Assembly: GCF_018812025.1 (NCBI RefSeq)
Contig: NC_063063.1
Span: 7,414,942 to 7,478,941 of the forward strand
DNA from: Megalobrama amblycephala
Lineage: Eukaryota > Chordata > Actinopteri > Cypriniformes > Xenocyprididae
Direction of reading: 5' to 3'
DNA: 64,000 nt
Made by a program: the position numbers and the translations under genes
In this document: positions 1 to 10,579 of the stretch, in pieces
How the letters are laid out: the number at the start of each line of letters is the position of its first letter
Numbering within the stretch: position 1 is the stretch's first letter
The notes under the pieces: generated by a model
Seen by the model: the letters and a program-made list of their open reading frames with translations, nothing else
What the model was told of the DNA's origin: nothing
The model's database searches: none

Positions 1-224
1 GCGTAAAATCCAGCACTTGACAAAGAAGGTTTACAGGATGTTGTAAATGCATAACGGCCTTGCGGTGTATGTGCAGGAGGAGCTGTGTTTGTAGAACACA
101 ATTCAATCTGAACGAACAACTACAGTCATCACTGTAGAGTGACAGTTGCGATCAAGCTGCACCACATCTGTCGCGTATCTCGAACAGACAACCATCAGGC
201 ACACAAATAAAGGGAGTACTGAGC

Positions 225-365
225 AATGAAGAATAATTGCTGTTTGAAAGATTGGGGTCTTGCTTGCTCATCAAGGCTGCATTTATCTGATCAAAAATAC
301 AGTAAGAATAGTAATAGTAACACTGTAACAAAAATAGTAACATTGAGAATGTTATTGCAATTTAA
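225..365 (+). repeat. fragment of the cyprinid 'AAGGCTGCATTTAT' MITE
   Basis: Contains AAGGCTGCATTTATCTGATC, an ATACAGTAA stretch and TGTTATTGCAATTTAAAATA. These interior words recur at 25.2 kb and 45.2 kb, where the family's terminal inverted repeat (AAAAGTTTGG) is still present. Both ends are missing here. Confidence 0.55.
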
Positions 366-1103
366 AATAAAATTTAACATTTTTGTTGCCTAACCACATT
401 TAACTAGCATTAACCACCATTAATCACAATAAACTCTGTGTTTTGTTACTTTCAATAAGAAACAAAGTGTCATCTTTCAAATTCTGTCCATTTTATCACA
501 AAATTCAAACATTAAATGCCGCCTTGATGCTTTTTGATGTGGCATGTCTGTATAGCACGAGTTAACACGATCGTCCCTTCCTTTTTAATTCTAGTTACAG
601 AATACAGAATAAACTGAAGGTATGTTGAAAGATACAGTACAACTTACTGAAACGTATTAAATCTCGTGTTATCGCTCAGTGTTTCAACCGCAGAACGACA
701 TCAATAAAACAGCTTGTAAAAAATGTATGCATTACATTTTGAAAGCCATTCATACAGCTTGTAGTTCGCAACTAAATGTTACTGCCTATAATTGCGTATA
801 TTTTATTACCTGTATCTCTTAATTGTTTAATGTTTGTTTAAATAAATCCATCATGAAAACAAGTTATGACAGCCACTGTGTAAATTATTATATTTCAATA
901 AATTGGAGAAACTTAATTTTATAATTAGATATAGAAGTTTCACTGACTTATTTGTAATTTACGTTTACAGAACAACTGAGTTTAATAGTTCGGGCTCTGT
1001 TGTTAATTGTAATAGGGCTGGGCGATAACAGCTTGTCACGCGCAAAAAGTGTCTGATTATAGCCATCACCTGCTTTCAAATAGCGGCATTTTTACCTGAC
1101 AAG

Positions 1104-2481
1104 CAGTGATGGGAATAACGGCGTTATAAATAACACGCGTTACTAACGCCGTTACTTTTTTCAGTAACATAATCAAACGAATTAGTACAACGCAGTAGCG
1201 TTACTGACAAAAAAAATGCCGCGTTACTATAATTGTCACTGAAGCGGTTCGAGTAAGCTCTCTCTAGCCATAGACCTACAAAGTTTTTTTCTCTGGTGTG
1301 TGCTGCGGTTGTCATACACAAATATAATTTTAAACTGATAATAATGTATGATCTTTTGCTAAATGTATGCTTGACGAGTTTTTTTCTAGTCACTTAGTTC
1401 ATTTAAGCTATTAGTTGACTAATCACATTTATATTAATTTAATTTCTTAAATACTGGAGAGAATAAACCATAATAAGGAGCGTTTACATAATATAGGCTA
1501 TATAGCACTCAAGGGCACGCATAATTGCCATAAAGAACTGGCAAAAGTAATGACTATGAGTGTGACAAAAACAGCAAGGAGACATTTTATTTGTTTATTA
1601 ATAAAGAAATGTTTTCTGAATCAGTGTCGGCTGCAAAGATGAAGTTGACATTGCTCATTCTCATTGCTGATCATCTGCTCATATGGACGCACCTAGAGAG
1701 ATAACGCACATTTCATTCGGTTTAAATCAGAGTATTTTCGTGTTTAATTCTTCATTTTCGTTAAATAGATATTTCAAGCATTCTATAGATATATTTCTCA
1801 TGTCTGCGAGGCAAGCAGCCTCTGAGTTTCGGTTCATTTAGCCTATAAGACGCGCTCCAGTTCACGCGCCAGTGATCGCGCCCGCGTCTCCATGTCATGA
1901 TTTTATTGTCTGCTATATTTGCTTGTTATATATTAAATCCAAGCAATTGGTTGATGAAACATTGATTAAAATTAAGATACAATTTTTACAAAACGAAATT
2001 CACTTTAAAGAGAGGCTTTCTATAAAACAAAACTTAATGAAGTGTTTAAAATCATGTCTGACCCACTCCATGTCTCCCGATATATTTGTATCATGATGCA
2101 TCTTACTCACGCTGTTCACTTTTCATAATCGAATAAATGGATTTAAAACATAACATAGGACTATTTAAACATAAATATGAAACTACGTTTTCTTTAATGG
2201 CTACCAAAACAGTACAGAGAAATTTCATGTCGTGAGGAAGAGCGGATCATGAGTCAGGAGTCGCATCAAGAATAATTTATTCTTAGACTTATATGTAATA
2301 TTGGGGGCATTCAATTTATTTGGCATATTTTTATTTTATTATTTTTTACGCAATAGTTACTTTCCCTGGTAATTAGTTACTTTTATAATGATGTAACTCA
2401 GTTACTAACTCCGTTACTATTCGTGAGAAGTAACTAGTAACTATAACTAATTACTTTTTTAAAGTAACGTGCCCAACACTG
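1104..2481. mobile_element. non-autonomous hAT element (1378 bp) with perfect 8-bp target duplication
   Basis: Begins CAGTGATGGGAATAACGG and ends AAAGTAACGTGCCCAACACTG at 2481; terminal inverted repeats are imperfect but share CAGTG and the repeated GTTACT/AGTAAC words typical of this family. The 8-bp duplication CTGACAAG is exact at 1096-1103 and 2482-2489. No long reading frame resembling a transposase is present, so it needs a transposase supplied in trans. It sits at the foot of the hairpin of the surrounding palindromic element. Confidence 0.85.
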
Positions 2482-2561
2482 CTGACAAGCCACGCAATAT
2501 CACGTTCAATATCGATATGAATCGCCGTCGATATTGAACGTGATATTGCGTGGCTTGTCAG
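2482..2561. repeat. perfect 34-bp inverted repeat with 12-nt loop
   Basis: Arms 2482-2515 and 2528-2561 are exact reverse complements, with the loop TATGAATCGCCG. It is the centre of the palindromic MITE. The first eight bases of the left arm are the target duplication of the inserted hAT. Confidence 0.95.
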
Positions 2562-2973
2562 TGAACTACGGCTCTGTCTATTAAATGCCGCTCCATTTGA
2601 AAGCAGGTGATGGCGATTTAGCGGTAATCAGGGAACCGGCTTTACTGAACGAAATGCGCGTGACAAAAGCATTCGATATATCGCCCAGCCCTAATTGTAA
2701 CCCTTAATATTACAGTAATGAGCAAGAAAGGGCTCCCTATATAGTTTACAGCATTAGCAGAGAACTATTTTCCCTTAAGAAATTTTTTATTATAATTGAA
2801 TGAATTTGAAGACAGTGAAACAATTTGCTCAGTAAACCACTGTTTAATTAAAAGAGAGAAAAAAAAAAAAACAGTTTAGTTTTCTCCCCTGCTGTACCTA
2901 ATCCGTACTGAATCATGACTTCAAAACCGAGGCACGTACCGAACCATCAGTTTCGTGTACCGTTACACCCCTA

Positions 2974-4149
2974 ATAAAAAACAATTTATATTATTTATGG
3001 AACACAATTATTGAACATTTTTGTAATTGAGAAATACCATATATTACACTAAAAACATGTGAACAACTAGTCAGAGATGACAACACATTGATTCTTGGTT
3101 AGTTATTGAGACTGAAATGACTGAAAGTAACAACTTGTGGTTCAGACAGTGAGTCAAATGTTAATTCAGTAACCACCCTGAAGTGAGTCGTTAGACTGAT
3201 TCAAATGATTTGTTAGTCTTTTTTGCTGACTCATAAAAGAATTCACAAACCATTCACAAATGGGACTACACTGGTCATACTGCATTTTTGGGAATTACTA
3301 TGTAATGCAAAGATGTGCAGGAAACACTGAAGAAACCTGCTCAGGTCACATTCAGACAAAAGATCCAGTGTGCTAATCTAAACACAGGAAAACAATCAGC
3401 TAGCTCGGGCTGGGACACATATATCAACAGACCTACAGAGAAAGGCCAAAGTGTGCTGCAAAAACAGAGAGAGAGCGAGGCAGTGCTGAGTAAGGGGATC
3501 TGGTGGCAGTAAACTCTCCTCCAATGGCAGCCATAAATAATGGAGCTGTGAAGGCAATTGTGTGTGAGCGAGGGACACAGGAAACTTGAAAGAGGAAAAG
3601 ACGATGGCAAAATAACAGCTTTCAAAGAAGACCAGAGAACAACACAATAATGCAAGGCTTGTGGGTAAATTGCTGTTTGGTCAGCCGTTGAGTAAAGTAA
3701 TTAGGTTATTAAGTTGTTTGACAACTGTACAAACCCATCATAAGTCAGAAGATTGTTAAGTGTAAATAACAGGAAAGAATTGATGAAAAATAGGTACCAG
3801 TTTTAAAAAGCAACACAAAAAGCATGGACATTGCTAACTCACAATGACATAGTATGTTTTCTCTGAATATCAGGCGTTGTCAACAGTCTACTGACTACAT
3901 CAAATCTTTCTCTAGATAAATCACTCAGAAAACAAAGGTAGCATCACAAATTTCGACTAACCCATCCAAAACCAACAGATAAATAAGCTTGTGGATGCTG
4001 ATTTGTAAATATACTGTTCCAGTTGTGCTAAAATACACAATATTGTAAGAGCTATGACCTAGTTTACCTAGACACTGTGTACATTACAGTGTCATCAGTG
4101 TCACATGATTCTTCAGAAATCATACTAAAATGCTGAGTTGGTGTTCATT
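2974..4149. other. intron sequence, mostly unrecognised
   Basis: Positions 3120-3260 carry dispersed TGAGTCA and TGATTCAAATGA words resembling the block at 41.9 kb, probably an old repeat. The stretch 3300-3660 is purine-rich and unique-looking, but its short frames on both strands look like nothing known. No splice-flanked exon was seen. Confidence 0.4.
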
Positions 4150-4400
4150 TAATATCAATGTTGAAAATTAATATTACGCTTAATATTTTTGTGGAAAACC
4201 ATGATAATTTTCTTAGGATTCTTTGATGTACATAAAGTTAAAAATGGAAAATTAAATTTAAAAATGTATTTTTAATAAATGAAAATATTTAAAATGGAAA
4301 TTTGTAACATTATAAATGTCTTTACTGTCACTTCTGATCAATTTAATGTTTGTTTAATGTTTAATTTTATACCAAATCAGCAAAAATTCTGCTGTGATCA
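4150..4400 (-). repeat. fragment of the AAAAGTTTGG-terminated cyprinid MITE
   Basis: Words such as TATCAATGTTGAAAA, TTAATATTTTTGTGGAAA, GGATTCTTTGATG and AACATTATAAATGTCTTTAC match the interior of the family seen at 25.2-25.8 kb and 47.3 kb. The ends are lost. Confidence 0.5.
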
Positions 4401-4457
4401 CAGAAATAAACTACATTTTGAAATATATTCAAATACAAAACAGTTCTTTTAATTGTA

Positions 4458-4469
<12 letters not shown>

Positions 4470-4526
<57 letters not shown>
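4470..4526. repeat. (AT)n microsatellite
   Basis: A nearly pure run of AT dinucleotides of about 57 bp. Confidence 0.95.
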
Positions 4527-4529
<3 letters not shown>

Positions 4530-4834
4530 ATAAAATGTTATAAAAACATAAAAAATTCAAATCTAGATTTTGATTTTCAAAGTTTTATTATAAAAACGGA
4601 TTTTTTTTTCCCCAAAATGAAATAAATCCATCACACGTCTTTTTTTCAAAATGCAATTAATCCATCCAATATAAAAGTTATTTTTCATATTGAAAATACA
4701 CAACAAAGTAAGTTGATTCACATATATGACAGCCTCTGAACTTTGTCAATACTAATCTTATATTACAGGCATTTGACTAAAAATACATTCAGTCGTCGCT
4801 CCCAAAATGAATTCAACGAGTCATCTTGTTAATG

Positions 4835-5128
4835 TTATAAATTAATTATGTCCGCACATTTACAGAGTACATTGGTATTAAAAACGACTTTTAAAAACCG
4901 TCCATGATTCAGTTTTGGGGACCGTGACAGAAGTTTGATGCTGTCGTGGAACAAGCAACAGCCAGCATTTTCCTCCTCCCGACTCGAGTGCTTCATCTTC
5001 TTAATCTCCTCACGTAAATTATTACATTTCGATGACTTACGTTTCTTCCCCACCGCAGAAACCACCACAGGTTCAACAATGCCGTCAAAATTATTCATTT
5101 TTCTGTTTTTGTTGATCACAAAATACAA
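4835..5128 (-). CDS. unrecognised open frame, 87-97 codons, inside jmjd1c intron 2
   Basis: A minus-strand frame starts at 5128 or, more likely, at the internal methionine at 5098 (MNNFDGIVEPVVVSAVGKKR). The predicted product is hydrophilic in the middle, with a basic stretch (GKKRKSSK, then EEIKKMKHSSREEE) that resembles a nuclear localisation signal and a short charged helix. It ends in a less ordered tail at 4838. An inverted CCAAT box lies about 85-115 bp upstream, and an AATAAA hexamer on the same strand lies at 4589-4584. I do not recognise the protein. It could be the first exon or relic of a transposon-encoded protein (the 5.2-5.4 kb flank feels repeat-like), a small intronic gene or retrocopy, or chance. 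No splice donor of good quality was seen. Confidence 0.22.
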   Translation of the reverse strand: MYFVINKNRKMNNFDGIVEPVVVSAVGKKRKSSKCNNLREEIKKMKHSSREEENAGCCLFHDSIKLLSRSPKLNHGRFLKVVFNTNVLCKCADIINL

Positions 5129-5209
5129 AGTAGATAAGGAAAACTAGGAATCTGGGTGTATTCAGAGCGCCACCATTACTGTTTAGAGTGCGTGGAATGG
5201 TGTGCTGTG

Positions 5210-5214
5210 ATTGG
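5210..5214 (-). promoter_or_regulatory. inverted CCAAT box upstream of the orphan frame
   Basis: The plus strand reads TGATTGGTTGAGC, giving CCAAT on the minus strand. It lies in a locally CpG-containing stretch 82 bp from the upstream methionine of the orphan frame. No TATA box is evident between them. A single five-base motif is weak evidence for a promoter. Confidence 0.15.
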
Positions 5215-5379
5215 TTGAGCGGATATATCGCGTTCTGCAGAGAAGGTAGACTGGCGTTTGTCGCGTTTTGGAAACAAATGGAGAAAACATGACAGAATAA
5301 CACGACGGATATCGCATTTTGCGCAAAATTAATAAATGACTTTTCAATACCGACCAGATACAATACTGATTTTGGTGGA

Positions 5380-6152
5380 AAATCAAAGCGTTTTTGCGTT
5401 TTGGAACCAAACTCTTCATATATATTTTTATAAAAGCAATAAAAGCAATTGTATTGTGAATACAGTCACGCTGCTGTCTTAAGCCAAGAGACTATATTCA
5501 CCATATGGCACAACCTCTCATACCTTATTACTTATTTGAAGCAGAATTCATTTAAATAATGGCAGGAAGTGAAGACGTGCATTTGGGTAAAACACACACC
5601 AAAAAGAGAGAGAGAAAATATATTTCATGAATATGAAAAACTTCCTGGTTGCTCAGCAAGGGTCTTACGGAGTGCTCACGAATTCTTGATGGGGCTAAGT
5701 GCACCATGACACATGCTGGGTCGTCGGCCTGTGCATGTGTGGGCGCAATGACAACCGTTCTGCGTGCCATACTAGGATTTCTCTTTGAACTCTTTTATCA
5801 TGTGCGCCTGGCCCAGATGGCGCTGTGCTGCTGCTAACGTTACATAATCAAAACAGCGTGAGCCGTGAAACATTTACAATCTCTTGCTCGCTGCCTTTCT
5901 GTCTCTTTTAAAGGATGTCAAACCCTCTGTTATTTTCCATCTTTTCAGCAGGCCTCCTAAACAAATAATGATCTTATTGTCAGACATGAGCCATTGATCT
6001 GAGAGCCATCCAAACCCCAAATCATTCCAGCAACATAAAGGATCCCGTCATATTGCCTCCGCAGAGCTATTGTTCTGACTTTAAATCCTCCACAGCTGCA
6101 GCTCAACGCACAGCACATCTCCGATTCAAAGATCTTGGGAGGAATGACTCAC
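5380..6152. other. intron 2 sequence next to exon 2
   Basis: Mostly unique-looking sequence. Frames around 5550-5840 on both strands resemble no known protein, and no splice-flanked exon was found. The donor of exon 2 is at its right edge. Confidence 0.4.
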
Positions 6153-6317
6153 CAGAGCTGGCCACTGGATCTGCTTGGCTTTTGTTCCCTGCAGCTGGGC
6201 ACCCTCCTTCCTTTTGGCCCAAACCAGCTGATGTTCCAGCAGAAAGATCTGGAAGTCTTCGTACACCTTGACCCACTCACGCTTCTCCCACTCGAGGTCG
6301 TCAAACTCCACGTACAC
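6153..6317 (-). CDS. jmjd1c: jmjd1c (KDM3 family) internal coding exon 2
   Basis: A 165-bp exon of 55 codons, phase 0 at both ends. On the minus strand it follows a pyrimidine-rich tract ending in CCGCAG and is followed by the consensus donor GTGAGT. The product starts VYVEFDDLEWEKREWVKVYE and ends KQIQWPAL. This agrees closely with the segment after exon 1 of vertebrate JMJD1C (VYVEFDDLEWDKREW, then SKSKQIQWPAL). KDM3B differs clearly here (it has VEFDGCNWKQHSW), so JMJD1C is preferred. JMJD1C is a large nuclear chromatin protein of the KDM3 group with a C-terminal zinc finger and JmjC domain. This exon is in the N-terminal region and carries no catalytic residues. No neighbouring coding exon was found: a match to exon 1 is absent up to 64000, and the expected next residues (TFKPLVE-like) are absent below 6153. 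Cyprinids may keep two copies (a and b); which one this is cannot be told from 55 residues. Confidence 0.9.
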
Positions 6318-6432
6318 CTGCGGAAAGAGCAAGAAGAGGGATCAAAGGTTGGTCACAGTAGCACTCTGAGCACTTGTCCTGTACGTCCCACATTAGCATC
6401 ATGCTAGAGAAGTTCCCCTACTGTATAAGTTA

Positions 6433-7375
6433 CAAAAGCGATTTTAATCAATTCTCATCTTTACGAACTGATATCGAATCTTACATCCCAAGAATCAATT
6501 AGTCTAGTCTGTTTTCAGTTGATGAATGAGCAGAATATGTAGTGCCTCCCATCCAATTAATCGCAATAATCTTTGTGCTTTGTTACTTTCGATATGAAGC
6601 AAAGTCTCAGATTTCAAATGACGTCCATCTTATTATGAGATAAGAGAAGCGGCAGCACGGAGCGCATGTGAACCTCCTCTCCTCCGCTTTAATACCAGTT
6701 ACAGCACGGAATAAACATGACTAAACATCTGACGGTATGTTAAAAGATACAGTACATCTTACCGAAATCCATATCATGTTTTGTGTAATCGCTCAATCAG
6801 TGTTTCAACCTTGGAAAGACATCAATAAAACAGCTTGTAAACAATGTCACGTAACGTCACATTTACCTCAGAAAAACATATTCAGTGAACAAACTCATTA
6901 GTCAGCTAGAAAAGTGTACTCTAGAAAGCAACATTCTGATAAATATAGCTAAGCACCATTACATATTCATTATAATTTTTAATGTTCTTCAATATTTAAT
7001 GCATGTTTAAAAAAATCAGTTATGACAGCCGCGATTTAAATGTTTATATTTAAAAAAAACGAATTGGAGTAGAAATATGATTATGTAATTCTAAACTATA
7101 TTTATAATAAAAACATCACTGAATGTAATTTAAGTGTTTGTATATAAATAAGTTAATTTAACCTTCAATATTATTACAGTAGTACCAACTGACTCCCATG
7201 TGTAGTTTACAGCATTAGTTGAGATTTTTTTCCTCTAGAAAATTTGCCATGTACTGTAACTGAAATACTACATCCAAAATAATCGATATCGAATAGAATC
7301 GAAATCTAATCGAATCGAAAGCATGTGAATAGTAAACGAATCGAATCGTGAAAATTGTGCCAATACCCAGCCCTA
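6433..7375. mobile_element. degenerate hAT-type element ending in CAGCCCTA
   Basis: The right end CCAATACCCAGCCCTA at 7375 mirrors the TAGGGCTGGGCATTG end at 53226. The left edge near 6433 (GATTTTAATCAATTCTC) mirrors the right part of that copy, but lacks its last 25 bases or so. Interior collinearity with the 53-kb copy is clear in reverse orientation. Non-coding. Confidence 0.6.
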
Positions 7376-7478
7376 AAGGGAAGACATTTTTGAGTTGATA
7401 TGGAACATTGTTAAGGACTTTCACATGATTCGCATCAAAGTTACCCATTGCATTAAACCTTAATGAGCGAAGCATTAA

Positions 7479-8027
7479 AGGGGCTCTATGTAGGAATGAC
7501 ACCCAGTGTTCAAAATAGGTACTGCAGTCCAAATTCAAAATATTGTTTGGCCCGCCCCCTCGTTCAAAGACGCGGATTGGCAGCAACAATAGGGAGCGCA
7601 ATTCACAATGAAAGCTGAGGAGACTTACACACTGTAAGCTGACGAGTTGATTTATCTGTTTTAATATGCTGTTGTTCATAGAGATATTTAGATGGATTCA
7701 GAGGCTTTTTAGGTCAAGTAGAATCTGCGATTCTCTGACCCAGTTTGTTTGTTGGTTTCCATGGTTGCAATACGCGGTCTTTTCCGCCAACTGGCAACCT
7801 GTGATGTCGAAATACTATTGGATAAACTGGCAGCACGCAGTTTCACACAGACCAAAACAAAGACAGACATTCCGACACAGAACTCACATTTTCAAAGTAT
7901 AATATCTGGCTGTAGCATTGTTTTTCTGAGAAACAAGTAGGTGAACTTAGCATGTTTCTTAAATATCTGCAAACAGATCGGGGTATTTTTATGCTTTATT
8001 AAAGTAAAAATCTTACATAGAGCCCCT
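7479..8027. mobile_element. TTAA-flanked MITE with AGGGGCTCTATGTA ends
   Basis: Ends are exact 14-bp inverted repeats: AGGGGCTCTATGTA at 7479-7492 and TACATAGAGCCCCT at 8014-8027. TTAA flanks both sides (7475-7478, 8028-8031). TTAA duplication fits piggyBac or Kolobok mobilisation. The interior has CpG-rich patches and short frames that resemble nothing. It interrupts older repeat-like sequence. Confidence 0.8.
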
Positions 8028-8039
8028 TTAAGATCCGGT

Positions 8040-8400
8040 GTGATGAGAAATCAGGTCTCCTTTAGGACCCCGAAAGATCCCATTGGTTCAACGGGTTTTT
8101 AATGGGTAGTATTTTTAGCACCTGATTATTATGCCAACAAAATTGTTATAATTTATATTGTTTAAAATACATTATAATAACCATTAATGTATTTTAAATT
8201 ACATAGTTTATATACTAGTATATAACTGAAGCTATAGGTTGTGAAATCAATTATTTTTTCAAGCAGGCTGTTTGTGCACTTAATCTAATAAACATCATAC
8301 AATAGTGAAATAGGTTATAATTAGTCAAGACATAACGATAACTACTTTTGATCAGGCATTACCGCCTGGGTCCTGAAGGAGACACGATTCCTGGGGGGGA
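8040..8400. repeat. possible degenerate inverted-repeat element
   Basis: AGGTCTCCTTTAGGACCCC at 8053 and TGGGTCCTGAAGGAGACACG near 8369 form an imperfect inverted repeat about 310 bp apart, enclosing AT-rich sequence. Family unknown; boundaries approximate. Confidence 0.35.
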
Positions 8401-8429
8401 CTCTATTGCACCGGCATTAGCCCTGGGCA

Positions 8430-10149
8430 ACTGTTGCACTAAGTTCAGCTTTGTACATCATATTGCCATACAATTTCAACTTTGATGTTGTTTGCCAGTA
8501 ACATTTTGAAGCACAACCAACGCTTGCCAGACAATTTGCGTGACGTCTTACTATATAAGGAGTACAGGCGCAAAAATCAAAACAAGATGGAAGAGAGTCC
8601 GACACTGTGTGTATCTAGATACACTTAAGTTGTATGCAGGTGTAGGGGAATTACAGTTAAGCCACATAAAGAGACCAGTATGCTCAATGAAGACCAGAAG
8701 TCAAAGTTGAAGTTCAATCAGTTGACAGAGTTTACTGACAACAAATTTCTCTACACTTCCAACGGCCGCAGAAAATGAGTACGAGGACACAACCTCAAAC
8801 TAACCTAAGAAACACTAATACTTATTAGGGCTGTGTTTGTTACATTGATACAATTTTAATTTACAAGAGGAATATATTTACTTGCATGTCACGTGATCAT
8901 TAACCGACATCAGAGTACCCTGGACAAACAAATGTGTAATTAAATTACTGAAATGTTAACTTAAAATGTAAGGAGGTACTTCAAGGAAATGTTCAGCTGA
9001 CAAAAAAAATTTGGGAGACCCTTGCATAATATTTTAATAAAAGCATCTGATAAACAACAATTTACTGTTACGGAAAGAACGTTCAATAAATTTCAGTGCA
9101 ATTTCAAGCCATAAAAGCTCAGTGGTCTTAAATGACCTCATTTTGGTTTGATTTTATGGACAGACGTGGTCACTGCAGACCCACTGAATGTCCAGCCTTC
9201 CTCACAGTCATGGTGCTAAAACTGCCTGTCCTGCTGTTGTGCTTAGCTGTGAAACAACCCACAGCCATGTGATTCAAAAAGGAGCTGATGTGCAGGACGT
9301 TTGTGTGTTTGTGAGACACTGAGACAAGAGGGAGAACATGTGTTTGAGCTGCTGGATGTTTTTCAACATATGCAGCATGTCGTAACGACAACATGTTTCT
9401 GGCCTGTCAAAGTCTCCTCTTTCACCGCGTGTGTGTGTATGCCGGGCGTAGCGTGATAGGCTGGAAAACTGGTTTCCAAAAAATAAGCCACACTGAAGGT
9501 TTGGAACTATTTTTGAGCCTGTATTCCAACTGGAAAAACTGTTCCTCCACTGGACAACGTCCATCTGTTGACTAATACAATCCTGCGCACAACACTTTTA
9601 AAGTGCGTACAGAAAGCACCCAGCTAATGATTTGAAACACAGAGATCTAGTGCTGAGAGCTGTGGGAATCATCAGTGCGAGTGAGTCAGCCAAGAGCACA
9701 TTGCACAACCCCAGTGCTGAGCAACGTGCAGTAACAGGAGCGGGTTTCATAATGTGGATTCATACCAGAAATGATTCATTGACTCTGCCTGTTGTGGTTC
9801 TCTCATCATGACTGGGGTTGTGAGGCTCTAATGAGTGTGTTTGCAGGGGAATGAGTGAAGAACAGACCTGTCAGGGCAGATTTCACATCTGGACCCCCCT
9901 TGTTATGTGCAAGCTAAGCTAAAGAAAAAGGGCAACTTTAAAGCATCGCTTGAAGCAACATCCTATCCCAGTTCTCCTTTCAACAAAAATCTCACAGTGG
10001 TGTTTTTATAAGGATGGTGTCCCAACAGTAACCCAGTGACCAATGAATATAAAACAATTTAATACCAAAACAAAGTGAATGGGGCTTGCTGTATCCAATA
10101 GTAGCTTTTTTAACTAGGGTTTTGTGGGTCCTTGGTCCTTTTCTTAAGG
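8430..10149. other. intron sequence without recognised repeats
   Basis: Unique-looking sequence. The 9130-9900 stretch is less AT-rich than its surroundings, with several short open frames on both strands; none shows a known motif or splice sites in register. No RNA gene seen. Confidence 0.4.
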
Positions 10150-10462
10150 ACTTTTTTTTTTCACACCAAGCATCACACTTATTAGCATCCACACCAAAGT
10201 ACGATAATGTTCTGTTTATTATAAGCGCACAAGCGGTTTTGTCATCTGCCACTTTACATGCTCGAGCTCTTTAAAGTCATGTGAATTCTGATTGGCTATC
10301 CATGTCAGCTGGAAAAAATTGTTCTGAAAGTGATACCAATGATATTGGAATGTCTGTGTCGTTATCATTATAGTTGTGGTGTGAATTCCCTAATGGAATC
10401 ATTCTCATAGAATGATCATTAAAACTTTATAGGTTACAGTTATCGTCCTTGGTGCGAATGGC
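10150..10462 (-). repeat. MITE-like repeat with 'CACCAAGGACGATAAC' terminus
   Basis: The minus strand from 10462 reads CATTCGCACCAAGGACGATA, and similar TTCACACCAA and CCACACCAAAGTACGATAA words occur near the other end at about 10151-10210. This is a terminal signature of a family common in zebrafish. Boundaries approximate. Confidence 0.45.
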
Positions 10463-10579
10463 CCCAAGTCCCTTCTATGTAGGTCTATGGGATCTTTCAT
10501 CATTTATAATCCATCAGACACAAATCAATCTGATCATCTGAAAATGAATAGCACACCTCTCCTCAACAAGCCGGATGAT

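Larger units (their letters stand above)
1013..2692. mobile_element. palindromic hAT-type MITE (TAGGGCTGGGCGATA) carrying a second insertion
   Basis: Ends are TAGGGCTGGGCGATA at 1013 and TATCGCCCAGCCCT at 2692. An 8-bp direct repeat AATTGTAA flanks it at 1005-1012 and 2693-2700, as expected for hAT insertion. The two halves are largely reverse complements: TTGTCACGCGCA, GCCATCACCTGCTTTCAAAT and GCGGCATTT occur on the left, and their complements on the right. A related, shorter copy is at 32325-32572. This copy is split at 1104-2481 by another hAT. Confidence 0.75.
370..2973. mobile_element. old hAT-like element with TAGGGGTGTAACGGTA end, split by later insertions
   Basis: The right end at 2973 reads CGTGTACCGTTACACCCCTA, the inverted form of a TAGGGGTGTAACGGTA terminus common in cyprinid hAT elements. 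The interior (about 370-1004 and 2701-2770) is homologous to elements at 6433-7375 and 53226-53938: shared words include CATCAATAAAACAGCTTGTA and TAGTTTACAGCATTAG. Those two relatives end in TAGGGCTGGG instead, so the ends appear swapped. The left end is not recognisable. The element is interrupted at 1013-2692 by a palindromic element. No transposase coding is visible. Confidence 0.5.
1..6152 (-). other. jmjd1c: jmjd1c intron 2 (partial)
   Basis: The donor GTGAGT lies at 6152-6147 on the minus strand, so the sequence to the left is intron 2. Its acceptor and exon 3 are outside the window. The intron is dominated by nested transposons between about 225 and 2973 and an AT microsatellite near 4.5 kb. 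Positions 1-224 show nothing recognisable. Confidence 0.7.

Noticed and set aside
6153..6317. Assignment of the exon to kdm3b
   Set aside because: The KDM3B segment at this position diverges strongly (VEFDGCNWKQHSW), while JMJD1C is nearly identical.
6126..6332. The full open frame around exon 2 as a stand-alone 68-residue gene
   Set aside because: The first residues before VYVE and the last after QWPAL lie beyond clear splice sites; only 6153-6317 is exon.
7215..7679. 154-codon minus-strand frame
   Set aside because: It crosses the border between a hAT-like element and a TTAA MITE, so it is a chance fusion of repeat sequence.
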